This document shows, piece by piece, positions 34,893 through 43,546 of a DNA stretch of 64,000 bases. The notes beneath the pieces are model-generated. The model was not told the origin of the DNA, searched no databases, and saw only the letters and a program-made list of their open reading frames with translations. Every line of letters begins with the position of its first letter. The stretch's first letter is position 1. The stretch comes from Janthinobacterium sp. CG3. GTDB lineage: Bacteria > Pseudomonadota > Gammaproteobacteria > Burkholderiales > Burkholderiaceae_D. The translations under genes and the position numbers were made by a program. The stretch is from NCBI RefSeq assembly GCF_000344615.1, contig NZ_KB467824.1, positions 542,445 to 606,444 on the forward strand. Direction: 5' to 3'.

Positions 34893-35170
34893 GCGGACGC
34901 GCAGCCGATGTGGTGGCGGGGCGTGTGGGGGGCTGCGTTCATGTGCTTCCTGTGATGTGTTTGCTACGGATTTTAACCGCTGCGGGCGCCGGCCGATCAC
35001 GGCACGAATCATTATCGATTTTCTCGATGATAAGTACGTAAACTTTACGTTTTACATCGATCTTTAGTGAAGGCATAATAGCCGTCACTAAAGCGCACCA
35101 GCGCGGCATCGAGGCATTGCGCTTGGGCTGTGAAAACTGAAGTATCAACCACCATACTGGAGTCTGACCC

Positions 35171-35737
35171 ATGAAGCAATTGCTCGTCTTTATCGCCGCC
35201 GCCGGCATCTCGCTGGCCGCCGTCGCCGCGCCGGAAACCTATGTTATCGACAGCACCCACACCGCGGCGCGCTTCGAGTACAGCCACTTCGGTTACTCGA
35301 CCCAGCAGAATCGTTTCGACACCACCGCCGGTAAAATCGTCATCGACCGCGCCGCCAAGACCGGCTCGGTCGACGTGGTTATCGACGCCAAGTCGGTCAA
35401 CACCGGTTACTCCACGTTCAACAACCATATCCAGGGCGAGGATTTCCTCGACACCGCCAAGTTCCCAAGCATCACCTACAAGTCGAGCAAACTGAACTTC
35501 GTCGGCGACAAGCTGGCCTCGGTGGACGGCAACCTGACCATCAAAGGCGTGACCAAGCCGGTGACGCTGAGCGTAACCTCGTTCCAGTGCATGCCGCATC
35601 CTATGGTGAAGAAAGACGCCTGCGGCGCCAACGCCGTGGCCAAGATCAAACGCACCGAATTCAACGCCGGCAAATACGCGCCGAACGTCGGCGACGACGT
35701 TACGCTGACCTTCGCGATCGAATCGATTAAAGAGTAA
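35171..35737 (+). CDS. YceI-family periplasmic lipocalin-like protein
   Basis: 188 residues with a Sec signal (LLVFIAAAGISLAAVAA, cleavage about residue 20). The mature protein starts ETYVIDSTHTAARFEYSHFG, the YceI signature, and includes VDVVIDAKSVNTGYSTFNNHIQGEDFLD and LTIKGVTKPVTLSV. YceI beta-barrels bind polyisoprenoids or other amphiphiles in the periplasm. Two cysteines (C in FQCMP and DACGAN) may form a disulfide. A clear terminator follows. Confidence 0.92.
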   Translation: MKQLLVFIAAAGISLAAVAAPETYVIDSTHTAARFEYSHFGYSTQQNRFDTTAGKIVIDRAAKTGSVDVVIDAKSVNTGYSTFNNHIQGEDFLDTAKFPSITYKSSKLNFVGDKLASVDGNLTIKGVTKPVTLSVTSFQCMPHPMVKKDACGANAVAKIKRTEFNAGKYAPNVGDDVTLTFAIESIKE

Positions 35738-35754
35738 GCGCGGCGGATGACAAG

Positions 35755-35791
35755 AATGGCGGCCCGGTTTTGTCGGCGCCGCCATTTTTTA
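35755..35791 (+). terminator. Rho-independent terminator after yceI-family gene
   Basis: Perfect 9-bp stem AATGGCGGC (35755-35763) with GCCGCCATT (35778-35786), a 14-base loop, and a run of T's from 35785. It lies 18 bp after the stop codon. Confidence 0.8.
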
Positions 35792-35894
35792 TGGGCGTTC
35801 GCGTTGGCGCGGACTGGCCCCGCGCGCCGCTGCCACGCGCGCGCGGCGGCGCGCGGGCATGGCTGTATCCGGCGTCGAGCGGCGACAGCGGAAC

Positions 35895-38800
35895 TCAGGG
35901 CGTGAAGTATTGCCGCCGCTGGTGCTGGCCCTGGTGCACCGGGAACATGGTGGCGTAGAACTCGGTCCAGCCGCCCATGCGCACCCGCACCAGGTTGTAG
36001 CGCTCGGGATCGTTGGTCGCCGCCTGGTAGGTGCCCAGGTCGGCGCAGGTCAGCGTGATCAGGTTGGAACCGGTCTCGCCGCGGGCGTAGGCTTTGACGA
36101 AGCGTTGCAACTGGTCGAGCGGGAAATCCTCCTCGATGTTCATGTCCACCGGCGAGGCGTTCGACAGGCCGTGTTCGATCGATTCGACGCGCCAGCTTTG
36201 CAGCGACTGGTAGATGTTGCGGAAGGCGGGCGCGGCCGGCAGGTCTTGCGGCGCCGGCACCGGCGACAGGTCGGAGGCGATCGGCATGCCGTTGCGGCGC
36301 CCGTCGGCCGAGGCGCCGCAGCCCAAGCCGTCGCCGACATAACCCTCGAAGGTGCCGATGCCCGGCGTGATGACGAAGTCGAACTCGCCGTAGGTCTGGG
36401 CGATGCCCGCCAGCGCGCCTTGCAACGCCGGGTGCGGCTTGCGGATCACCTCGACGCAGGTGCGCACCAGGTTGTCCATCACCCAGGTGCCGAGGGCGTC
36501 GACCTCGCTGTGGCCGCTGCCCCATTTCGGCAGCGCCAGCGCGATGTCGCGCAGTTCCTGGTAGCGCCGGCCGCGTTCGCCGGCGTCGGCCGCGCCCAGC
36601 AATTGGCTCTGGTAGGGCTCGACCATGGTGTAGCCCCAGTCGTTGATCAGGCAGTCGAGCAGTTCGGGCAGGGTGGTGACGGCGGTGGCCGGGTCGAACA
36701 CCAGTTTTTGGATCGCGTACAGCGAGTCGATGGTGTTCGAGGCGCCCACGCACAGCGGCGCGATCATGTTGAACTTGGCGCCGCCGTTGGTCAGGTCGCG
36801 GCCGGATTCGGTGCAGCCTTCGATCAGCGCCGATAGCAGCGGGCTCGGGCAGATGCCGGCCAGCGCGCCGAAGCCGCTCAGGATGGTGTTGTAGCTCTGG
36901 ATCGTGATCCATTCGAGCTGGCGCAGGAATTGCTCTTGCAGCATGGCGAAGCTGGCGATGGCGGCGGCCGGCGGCGAACGGAAGGTCTGTTTCAGGCCGC
37001 GCAGGTAGACCGGGCCGGCCGCGCCGTAGCAGGCGCCCTGGTTGAGCGCCTGCTCCAGCGCCGTCATCGGCGTGACGTTGTTGAAGGAAAAGCCGGTGGC
37101 GCCGGCCAGCATCGGTTCGTAGCAACCGTCGGCGGCGTAGTTGCGCGACCAGGCCAGCGAAACGTCGCCGGAATCGCGCAGCGCCTGGCACAGGCGGTCG
37201 TCCTGGTAGAGGATCGGATGGGCGCCGCCGGCCAACAGGCATTTGGCGGCCTCGTCCATGATCTCGTCGGGAATGCCGTCGTACACCCGCAGCGACAGCG
37301 TCGGCGCGTTGACCGGGATGCGCCGCGCCGCCTTCAGGCACAGCATCGTCACCGGGTTCACGCCGCCGGTCGGCAGCGCGTCGTCGTTGGCGACGTAGCC
37401 GCCGACGGTGATTTGCTGGACCCACTGGTTGATGCCGCCGCCCTGGGGGAAGTTGCCGCCGTAGCCGCACACGGCGGTGGTGCCGTAGTTGACGTAGTCG
37501 GTGATGTCGGCGCGGTTGGCGAAGGCGTTTTCACCGATTTTCAGCCACAGGCAGTCGATGATGTCCTGGGCCCGCTCGGGCGTGACGTTGTCGAGGCGCA
37601 GCAGCGGCCACAGGATCTGGTCCAACCGCCCCAGCGACGTCAGTTCGCCGACCAGGTGCAGGCAGCAGTGGAAGGAGTACACCAGTTGCACGCCGTCCTG
37701 GAAACTGGCGGGCGGCTGCTCGCGCAGGCGGCGCAGGCGCGCGGCCACGGCGCGCATATTCTCGGCGCCGTCGGCGCCGCTGTCGCCGGCGGCGTCGGCG
37801 GCGGTGGCGGCGGCGTCGGCCAGCTCGGCCCAGTTGGCCAGGTAGCCTTGCACCGCTTGCAGCGACACCAGCGCCGACTGGTGGAACTGCAGCTGGTCGC
37901 GCGCGGCGGCGTCGTCGGGCTTGCCGCTCAGCCGGCTGGCGCTGGCGGCGACGCAATCTTGCATCTCCTCAATCAGGCCGTTCAGGCCGCGCTGCACCAG
38001 TTTCTCGTAATTCGGCACCACGTGGCCCATCGCCGACCACTCGTTCAACTGGCCCTTGAGCCAGGCGGCCACGGTTTCATCCTCGCTCAGGTAGGGCAGC
38101 ACTTCCTTGCCGCGGCCCAGTGTGAAGTCGGGAATCACGCCGACGATCAACTCCTCCGGGTAGATGCGCAGCAAGCCGTTGTGGCGGGCGATCTCGGAAC
38201 CCGGACTCGACAGCAAGTCGGTCAGCGTGTAGCGGTTGGCGTTGGCCTTGCGCAGCGCCACCGGCTGGTCCGGCGCGCCGGCCGCCGGGTCCAGTTCGGC
38301 CAGGTGCGGCAGGCGCGGGAACGGGGTGCGCTTGAGCCAGCCGTCGGACCAGTGCGAGAAGGTGCGCGCGAGCAGGGCCAGCAGGCGCGGCGACGGCGGA
38401 TCGCCGGCCACGTACTTGCCTTCGCTCATCTGGTGCAGATAGTCTTGCGAGTTGTAGAACATGTAGCCGTTCGGGCTGCGCACGTTCCAGTGTGGGTCTT
38501 CCCGCACGTCGTCGAGGGCGGCCGACGGCACCGACAGCTCGCGCGCGTTCGGCACGTACCAGTAGCTGCCCGCGACGCCTTGCACCACGCTCATCAGGCG
38601 GTCGGCCGGGCGGTCCGGGCGTTCGCCCATCATGTGCCGGATAATGGTTTCAAAGCGCGGCTGGGCGCCGCAGAAGCCGACGAACATCAGCCCTTTTTCG
38701 CGCGCGGCGCTGCCGGCGTGCTCGCCGAAGGGCAGGGCCTGGCGCAGCAGCTTGAGGTTGTCGCCGTTGCTGTCGAGCACGTGGACGCGGTGGATGTGGG

Positions 38801-39434
38801 CGTTGCGGTCGTGCTGCGGCAGCATCGCGCCGTGGGTGTCGCGGCCCAGCATGGCGTCCTGCGCGTCGGGCAGCATGTCGGCGATGCTGCCCCATTCGAA
38901 CAGGAATTTTTGGGTGAAGCCGAAGCTGGCGCCGCGGAACTCGCCGTCGACCAGGATGTCGCTGGCCAGGCTGACGGGATCGTTCGGATTGGTGATGCCG
39001 TCGAGGTAGCGCCCGCCCATGACCTTGCCGTCCGGGCGCTTGCCCAGCGGTAGGATTTCAATCTCGACCGCGAGCGCCTCCAGCGCGGCGCGCACCTCGC
39101 CCATCAGACGGGCGGCGGTGGCGGCGCTGCCCGACTTGACATACAGCAGCACGTCGCCGCCAGTGTCGCGCAGCTTGGGCGAGTTGTTCAGCACCGTGCG
39201 CGAGACCGGAATGTCGCGCCCCTGCCAGCGGCCCCACAGCTCGGGGTTGAAGGCCGCCACTAGGCCGGAGTTGTCGGGCGCCGCCTTGGCCTCCCTGGCC
39301 AGCAGGCGTATCAGTTCGAGCAGGGTCTGCTGGGTCGCCTCGGTGTGGTCGCGCAAGGTGATGGTGGCGATCTGGCCGAACACGGCGCGCGTCAACAGGC
39401 CGTATTGGGAGTGCTGGATGGCGTCGAACAACAT
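35895..39434 (-). CDS. Fusion: DyP-type heme peroxidase + glycyl radical enzyme (PFL-like)
   Basis: 1179 residues in one unbroken frame; AAGGA lies seven bases before the ATG. Residues ~1-310 are a DyP-type peroxidase: catalytic D145 in RYLDGITNP, likely proximal heme ligand H213 in AHIHRVHVLD, distal R231 in LLRQALPFG, then GLMFVGFCGAQPRFE and GSYWYVPNAREL. Residues ~400-1179 are a pyruvate-formate-lyase-type glycyl radical enzyme: YPEELIVGVIPDFTLGRGKE, LVGELTSLGRLDQILWPLL, thiyl cysteine C771 with E773 in DGCYEPM, and the radical site RMGGWTEF with G1155 24 residues from the end (PFL has a similar spacing). GCxE resembles the dehydratase/decarboxylase branches rather than the CC of PFL. The reaction is unknown. 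No radical-SAM activase is nearby. No signal peptide, so cytoplasmic. Confidence 0.85.
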   Translation of the reverse strand: MLFDAIQHSQYGLLTRAVFGQIATITLRDHTEATQQTLLELIRLLAREAKAAPDNSGLVAAFNPELWGRWQGRDIPVSRTVLNNSPKLRDTGGDVLLYVKSGSAATAARLMGEVRAALEALAVEIEILPLGKRPDGKVMGGRYLDGITNPNDPVSLASDILVDGEFRGASFGFTQKFLFEWGSIADMLPDAQDAMLGRDTHGAMLPQHDRNAHIHRVHVLDSNGDNLKLLRQALPFGEHAGSAAREKGLMFVGFCGAQPRFETIIRHMMGERPDRPADRLMSVVQGVAGSYWYVPNARELSVPSAALDDVREDPHWNVRSPNGYMFYNSQDYLHQMSEGKYVAGDPPSPRLLALLARTFSHWSDGWLKRTPFPRLPHLAELDPAAGAPDQPVALRKANANRYTLTDLLSSPGSEIARHNGLLRIYPEELIVGVIPDFTLGRGKEVLPYLSEDETVAAWLKGQLNEWSAMGHVVPNYEKLVQRGLNGLIEEMQDCVAASASRLSGKPDDAAARDQLQFHQSALVSLQAVQGYLANWAELADAAATAADAAGDSGADGAENMRAVAARLRRLREQPPASFQDGVQLVYSFHCCLHLVGELTSLGRLDQILWPLLRLDNVTPERAQDIIDCLWLKIGENAFANRADITDYVNYGTTAVCGYGGNFPQGGGINQWVQQITVGGYVANDDALPTGGVNPVTMLCLKAARRIPVNAPTLSLRVYDGIPDEIMDEAAKCLLAGGAHPILYQDDRLCQALRDSGDVSLAWSRNYAADGCYEPMLAGATGFSFNNVTPMTALEQALNQGACYGAAGPVYLRGLKQTFRSPPAAAIASFAMLQEQFLRQLEWITIQSYNTILSGFGALAGICPSPLLSALIEGCTESGRDLTNGGAKFNMIAPLCVGASNTIDSLYAIQKLVFDPATAVTTLPELLDCLINDWGYTMVEPYQSQLLGAADAGERGRRYQELRDIALALPKWGSGHSEVDALGTWVMDNLVRTCVEVIRKPHPALQGALAGIAQTYGEFDFVITPGIGTFEGYVGDGLGCGASADGRRNGMPIASDLSPVPAPQDLPAAPAFRNIYQSLQSWRVESIEHGLSNASPVDMNIEEDFPLDQLQRFVKAYARGETGSNLITLTCADLGTYQAATNDPERYNLVRVRMGGWTEFYATMFPVHQGQHQRRQYFTP

Positions 39435-39639
39435 GGCATGATCCTTTTCGTGGCGCGGCGGCGCCGGGAATGGTTGTGTGGGTTGTATTGCTGCAAGGAA
39501 AACAATTCTAATATAGTATTTACTGGAATTGTTGATATTTCATTTCCGGGGAACGAAAACGAAGGGCGTCGTTGGCGGTGGCGCAACGGACGCGGCTTTG
39601 AGCCGGGAATGGCGGACCACTGGCCCGGCTCAAAGCGTG

Positions 39640-40827
39640 TTACGCGCGCTGAAATTGCGTCATGAAGCGTTGCAGCCGGGCCAAGGCTTCGTTCAGGTCG
39701 GCGCTGGAGGCGGCAAAGGACAGGCGGACGTGCTCGGCCGCGCCGCATTGGCCGAAGTCGTTGCCCGGGGTGAGGGCGACATGGACCTCGTCGAGCGCGC
39801 GTTCGCAAAATTGCATCGAATCGAGTCCGGTGGCGGCGACGTTGAAGTAGACGTAAAAGGCGCCGTCGGGCGGCACCGGCACCGGCAGGCCGATGCGCGC
39901 TAGGCCTTCGAGCACCAGCGCGCGCCGGGCCACCAGTTCTTCGCGGCGCGACTCGCAGATGGCGATTGTTTCGGGAAGGAAGCATGCCAGGGCCGCGTGC
40001 TGGGCCAGCGTCGACGGGCATATATAGTAGTTCTGCGCCAGCCGCTCCAGCACCGGGATCATCTCGGCCGGGGCGATGCACCAGCCGAGGCGCCAGCCGG
40101 TCATGCCGAAGTACTTGGAAAAGCTGTTGATGACGATGGCGCCGGGGTCGATGGCCAACACGCTTTGCGCCGGGCGGCCGGCGGCGTCGGCGTCGGCCAG
40201 CCCCAGATAAATCTCGTCGACGATGCGCCAGGCGCCGTGGCTGCGCGCCAGTTCGCAGATGGCGGCCAGCTCCTCGGGCGGCACCGAGGTGCCGGTCGGA
40301 TTGCTCGGCGTCGCCACCATCAGGCCGCGGACGTCGTCGGACCAGTGCTGGCGCACCAGGGCCGCGTCGACCTGGTAACGCGTCGACGCGTCGGTCGGCA
40401 CCAGCGTGACGTCGGCGCCAAAGCTCGCCAGGAACTGCCGGTTGCATGGGTAGGACGGGTCGCCCACCAGCACCTTGTCGCCCGGATTGACCAGGGCCGC
40501 CGTCACCAGCAGCAACGCCGCCGAGGCGCCGGCGGTGACGACCACGCGCGCGGGGTCGATCTGCACGCCGTAGGTCGTGTCGTAGTAGCGGGCGATCGCC
40601 TGCCTCAGCGCCGGCAGGCCCAGCGCCGACGTGTACGGCATGGCGGTGCCGCGCAGCGCTTCCTGCATCGCGTTCACGACCGGAAGCGGCGCGCCGAAAT
40701 CGGGTTCGCCCAGGCTCAGTTTGATGACGCGATGGCCCTGCGCTTCCAGCGCCGCCGCGCGGCTGCCGAACTCCATGGCGAAAAATGGCGCGACGGCGCG
40801 TGCCCTGTCAGAAAATTTCATGTTCAT
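39640..40827 (-). CDS. PLP-dependent class I/II aminotransferase
   Basis: 395 residues, full length for the AspC-like fold type I group. VIKLSLGEPDFGAPLPVV, TAGASAALLLVTAALVNPGD, ATPSNPTGTSVPPEEL, IVDEIYLGL and the PLP lysine in SFSKYFGMTGWRLGW are clear, as is the C-terminal VRLSFAASSADLNEAL with substrate-binding Arg. The substrate is uncertain (aspartate, aromatic or other amino acid). It lies 205 bp upstream of the DyP-GRE gene on the same strand, so joint expression is possible but not shown. Confidence 0.9.
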   Translation of the reverse strand: MNMKFSDRARAVAPFFAMEFGSRAAALEAQGHRVIKLSLGEPDFGAPLPVVNAMQEALRGTAMPYTSALGLPALRQAIARYYDTTYGVQIDPARVVVTAGASAALLLVTAALVNPGDKVLVGDPSYPCNRQFLASFGADVTLVPTDASTRYQVDAALVRQHWSDDVRGLMVATPSNPTGTSVPPEELAAICELARSHGAWRIVDEIYLGLADADAAGRPAQSVLAIDPGAIVINSFSKYFGMTGWRLGWCIAPAEMIPVLERLAQNYYICPSTLAQHAALACFLPETIAICESRREELVARRALVLEGLARIGLPVPVPPDGAFYVYFNVAATGLDSMQFCERALDEVHVALTPGNDFGQCGAAEHVRLSFAASSADLNEALARLQRFMTQFQRA

Positions 40828-41075
40828 GTTTTAGCGTTTTCCTTGTTGTGTACGCCGGGCATGGCGAGCGCGGGGTTCGTCCCGGCGCCTTGCCGCAGGG
40901 TCCATGGCCGGTATTTTAACGCGGGCGAAGCCGTCGGCGGCCTGGCTTTTCCTGGAATGTTCAGGCTGTCGCGCGCAAGTCACCGTGACGTAATATTTTC
41001 TTAATATTATCCTGCCTGCAAGCGAAGCGGCCGCCTCGTTCCCGATACTCCATCCCTGCCATGAAAGAAGAACCC

Positions 41076-41267
41076 ATGTTGTCCCCGACCCCGACACGCC
41101 CCTCGCGCAGCCACGGCGCCCGCTTTGTGCTCGCCGCGCTGATGTGCGCCACGCTCGCCGCCTGCGGCGACAGCGCCGAGCCGCCGCCGCCAGAAAAGCC
41201 GGCCGACACCTCCGATCCGGCGCGCAACTGTAGCGTCAAATCGCCCAACAACCGCTGCGCGCCCTGA
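41076..41267 (+). CDS. Small lipoprotein, unknown function
   Basis: 63 residues from the ATG at 41076 (68 if the ATG at 41061 is used); the purine-rich GAAAGAAGAA before 41076 favours the shorter form. A basic N-region is followed by a hydrophobic core and the lipobox LAAC, then a short mature part rich in proline and glutamate with two further cysteines (RNCSVKSPNNRC). Predicted to be a lipid-anchored peptide, role unknown. The phospholipase gene follows 52 bp downstream. Confidence 0.55.
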   Translation: MLSPTPTRPSRSHGARFVLAALMCATLAACGDSAEPPPPEKPADTSDPARNCSVKSPNNRCAP

Positions 41268-41319
41268 CTCCGCCACGCTCCCGTGCGCGACCATCCATCG
41301 CCAAGAAGAAAAATTATCC

Positions 41320-43479
41320 ATGACCAATGACAATAGACGCGCCTTCCTGCGCAAAGCCGCCGGCGCCGGCGCCGCGGCCGCCACGCTTTCGCTGTTTCCG
41401 CCGGCCATACGCCGGGCTCTCGCCGTGCCGGCCAGCAACCGCACCGGCACCATCAAGGATGTCGAGCACGTCGTCATCCTGATGCAAGAGAACCGTTCCT
41501 TCGACCATTATTTCGGCACCTTGAAGGGCGTGCGCGGCTTCGCCGACCGCTTCCCCATCCCGCTGCCGGAGTCCGCCGCCATCGGCAAGCACAACGTCTG
41601 GTATCAGCTCAACGACAGCAACGCCGCGTTGCCGCGCGTAATCGCGCCGTTCCGCCTGAACACACAGCAATCCTTCGACTATATGCGCGTGTCGGGTACG
41701 CCGCACTCCTGGCCGAACGCCCAGGACGCGTGGAGCAACGGCATGCTCGACAGATGGCCTACCTATAAGCAAAACCATTCGATGGGGTATTTCACGGAAG
41801 CCGATATTCCCTTCCAATTCGCGCTGGCGAACGCGTTCACGATCTGCGACGCCTACTATTGCTCCTTCCAGGGCGGCACCAATGCGAACCGGGTGTACGC
41901 GTGGACCGGCGCCAACGATCCCTTGCAGCAAGGGCACGGCCCGGTGATCGGCAATAGTTACGACAACCTCGACCACGATCCGACCGGAGGCTACGCCTGG
42001 ACCACCTACCCGGAGCGCCTGCAGGCGGCCGGCGTCACTTGGCAGGTGTACCAGAACATGGACGACAACTTCACCGACAATCCGCTGGCCGGCTTCCGCA
42101 GCTTCCGCGAATCCTACGCCGGCGGGCGCAGCGCCGATCCGCAACTGCGCGAGCGCGGCCTGAGCACGCGCGACATCGACATGCTGAAGCAGGACGTGCA
42201 AAACAATAAGTTGCCGCAGGTTTCCTTTATCGTGGCGACGGCCGAGGGTTCCGAGCATCCCGGGCCGTCCAGCCCGGCCCAGGGCGCCGACTACACCGCC
42301 AGGGTGCTGGACGCGCTCACCGCGAATCCGGAGGTCTGGAGCAAGACCGTGCTGCTGCTGATGTTCGATGAAAACGACGGCTTCTTCGACCACGTGCCGC
42401 CGCCCGCCGCGCCCTCGTACGTGCGCTGGAATGCCGACCCGGCCCAGGCGACGCTGGCGGGCGCGTCCACCGTCAGCACCGCCGGCGAATACCACAATTT
42501 TGCCAGCGCCGAGTCGGGCGAGTCGGCCGCGCTGATGCACCGGCCCTACGGCCTGGGGCCGCGCGTGCCGATGTATGTGATCTCGCCGTGGAGCAAGGGC
42601 GGTTGGGTCAATTCCCAGGTGTTCGACCACACCTCGGTGATCCGCTTCCTGGAGCAGCGTTTCGGCGTGATGGAGCCGAACATTACGCCGTGGCGGCGCG
42701 CCGTCTGCGGCGATTTGAGCAGCGTCTTCAACTTCAGCGATCCCGACGGCGCCGCTTTCGCCGCCGCCTTGCCCGACACCAAGGCGCTGGCCCAGCGCGC
42801 CAAGCTACTGAGTTCGACGCGCACGCCGATCACGCCGGCCTTGCCGGAGCTGCCCAGCCAGGCCAGCGGCACCCGGCCGTCGCGGGCCTTGCCCTACGAG
42901 TTGCACGCCAGCGCGCGCGTCCACGCCGACACGGTGCAGGTTGAACTGTTGTTCGCCAACACCGGGACGGCGGCGGCGGTGTTCCATGTCTATGACAAGA
43001 TGAATTTGAAACAGGTGCCGCGCCGCTACACGGTGGAGGCGAACAAGGATTTGAAGGGCGCCTGGGCGCTGGGAGATCAACTCGGCGCTTACGATCTGTG
43101 GGTGCTCGGTCCGAACGGCTTCCACCGCCAGTTCAGCGGCAACGCCAACGCGTCGCGCACGGGGCCGAATCCCGAGATCCAGGTATGCTACGACGTCGTT
43201 AATGGCAGCGTGACGGTGAAATTGCACAACACCGGCGCCGCCGCGGCCACCTTCTCGGTGGGCGCCAAGGCGTATTTCGATCCGGCGCCGTGGATTGTCA
43301 GCGTGGCCCCGAACGGGACGGCGGAGCAGACCTGGCCCTTGTGTGACTGCGGCAACTGGTATGACTTCCTTGTGCAGGTGAAGGAGTTGCCGGCTTATGC
43401 GCGGCGCTTCGCCGGCCGTGTCGAGACCGGTAAGGACGGGATCAGCGATCCCGCGATGGGGGGCTTGGCCGTTAGCTGA
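41320..43479 (+). CDS. Phosphocholine-preferring phospholipase C, Tat-exported
   Basis: 719 residues. The N-terminus DNRRAFLRKAAGAGAAAATL is a twin-arginine signal. The phosphoesterase domain (~45-510) carries VVILMQENRSFDHYFGTLKGVRGF, DAYYCSFQGGTNANR and LMFDENDGFFDHVPPPAAP, diagnostic of the PlcN/PlcH family. Two C-terminal bacterial PLC domains (beta sandwiches, ~530-620 and ~630-705) follow. It hydrolyses phosphatidylcholine and related lipids outside the inner membrane, releasing phosphocholine for phosphate, carbon or nitrogen. No PlcR-type chaperone is adjacent. Confidence 0.93.
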   Translation: MTNDNRRAFLRKAAGAGAAAATLSLFPPAIRRALAVPASNRTGTIKDVEHVVILMQENRSFDHYFGTLKGVRGFADRFPIPLPESAAIGKHNVWYQLNDSNAALPRVIAPFRLNTQQSFDYMRVSGTPHSWPNAQDAWSNGMLDRWPTYKQNHSMGYFTEADIPFQFALANAFTICDAYYCSFQGGTNANRVYAWTGANDPLQQGHGPVIGNSYDNLDHDPTGGYAWTTYPERLQAAGVTWQVYQNMDDNFTDNPLAGFRSFRESYAGGRSADPQLRERGLSTRDIDMLKQDVQNNKLPQVSFIVATAEGSEHPGPSSPAQGADYTARVLDALTANPEVWSKTVLLLMFDENDGFFDHVPPPAAPSYVRWNADPAQATLAGASTVSTAGEYHNFASAESGESAALMHRPYGLGPRVPMYVISPWSKGGWVNSQVFDHTSVIRFLEQRFGVMEPNITPWRRAVCGDLSSVFNFSDPDGAAFAAALPDTKALAQRAKLLSSTRTPITPALPELPSQASGTRPSRALPYELHASARVHADTVQVELLFANTGTAAAVFHVYDKMNLKQVPRRYTVEANKDLKGAWALGDQLGAYDLWVLGPNGFHRQFSGNANASRTGPNPEIQVCYDVVNGSVTVKLHNTGAAAATFSVGAKAYFDPAPWIVSVAPNGTAEQTWPLCDCGNWYDFLVQVKELPAYARRFAGRVETGKDGISDPAMGGLAVS

Positions 43480-43498
43480 AGCGCCGGGCCGCCGCCGA

Positions 43499-43540
43499 CG
43501 CCGGTCGGCTTACGCGCCGCGCGCTAACCCGACCAACGAA
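43499..43540. repeat. REP-like hairpin repeat (copy 6)
   Basis: CGCCGGTCGGCTTACGCGCC followed by GCGCGCTAACCCGACCAACG, a slightly degenerate unit of the same family, between the convergent phospholipase and Hsp70 genes. Confidence 0.6.
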
Positions 43541-43546
43541 AATCGT

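Noticed and set aside
36930..39053. A 707-codon plus-strand open frame
   Set aside because: It is antisense to the DyP/glycyl-radical fusion and has shadow-like composition without recognisable domains.
35895..39434. Two separate genes or an assembly chimera instead of a fusion
   Set aside because: The frame is continuous with coherent codon use through the ~310-400 linker, and no second ribosome site is evident at the domain border. An assembly error cannot be fully excluded from one sequence, but nothing here indicates it.
41061..41075. Earlier ATG for the small lipoprotein
   Set aside because: No ribosome site precedes it, while a purine-rich stretch precedes the ATG at 41076; kept as an alternative only.
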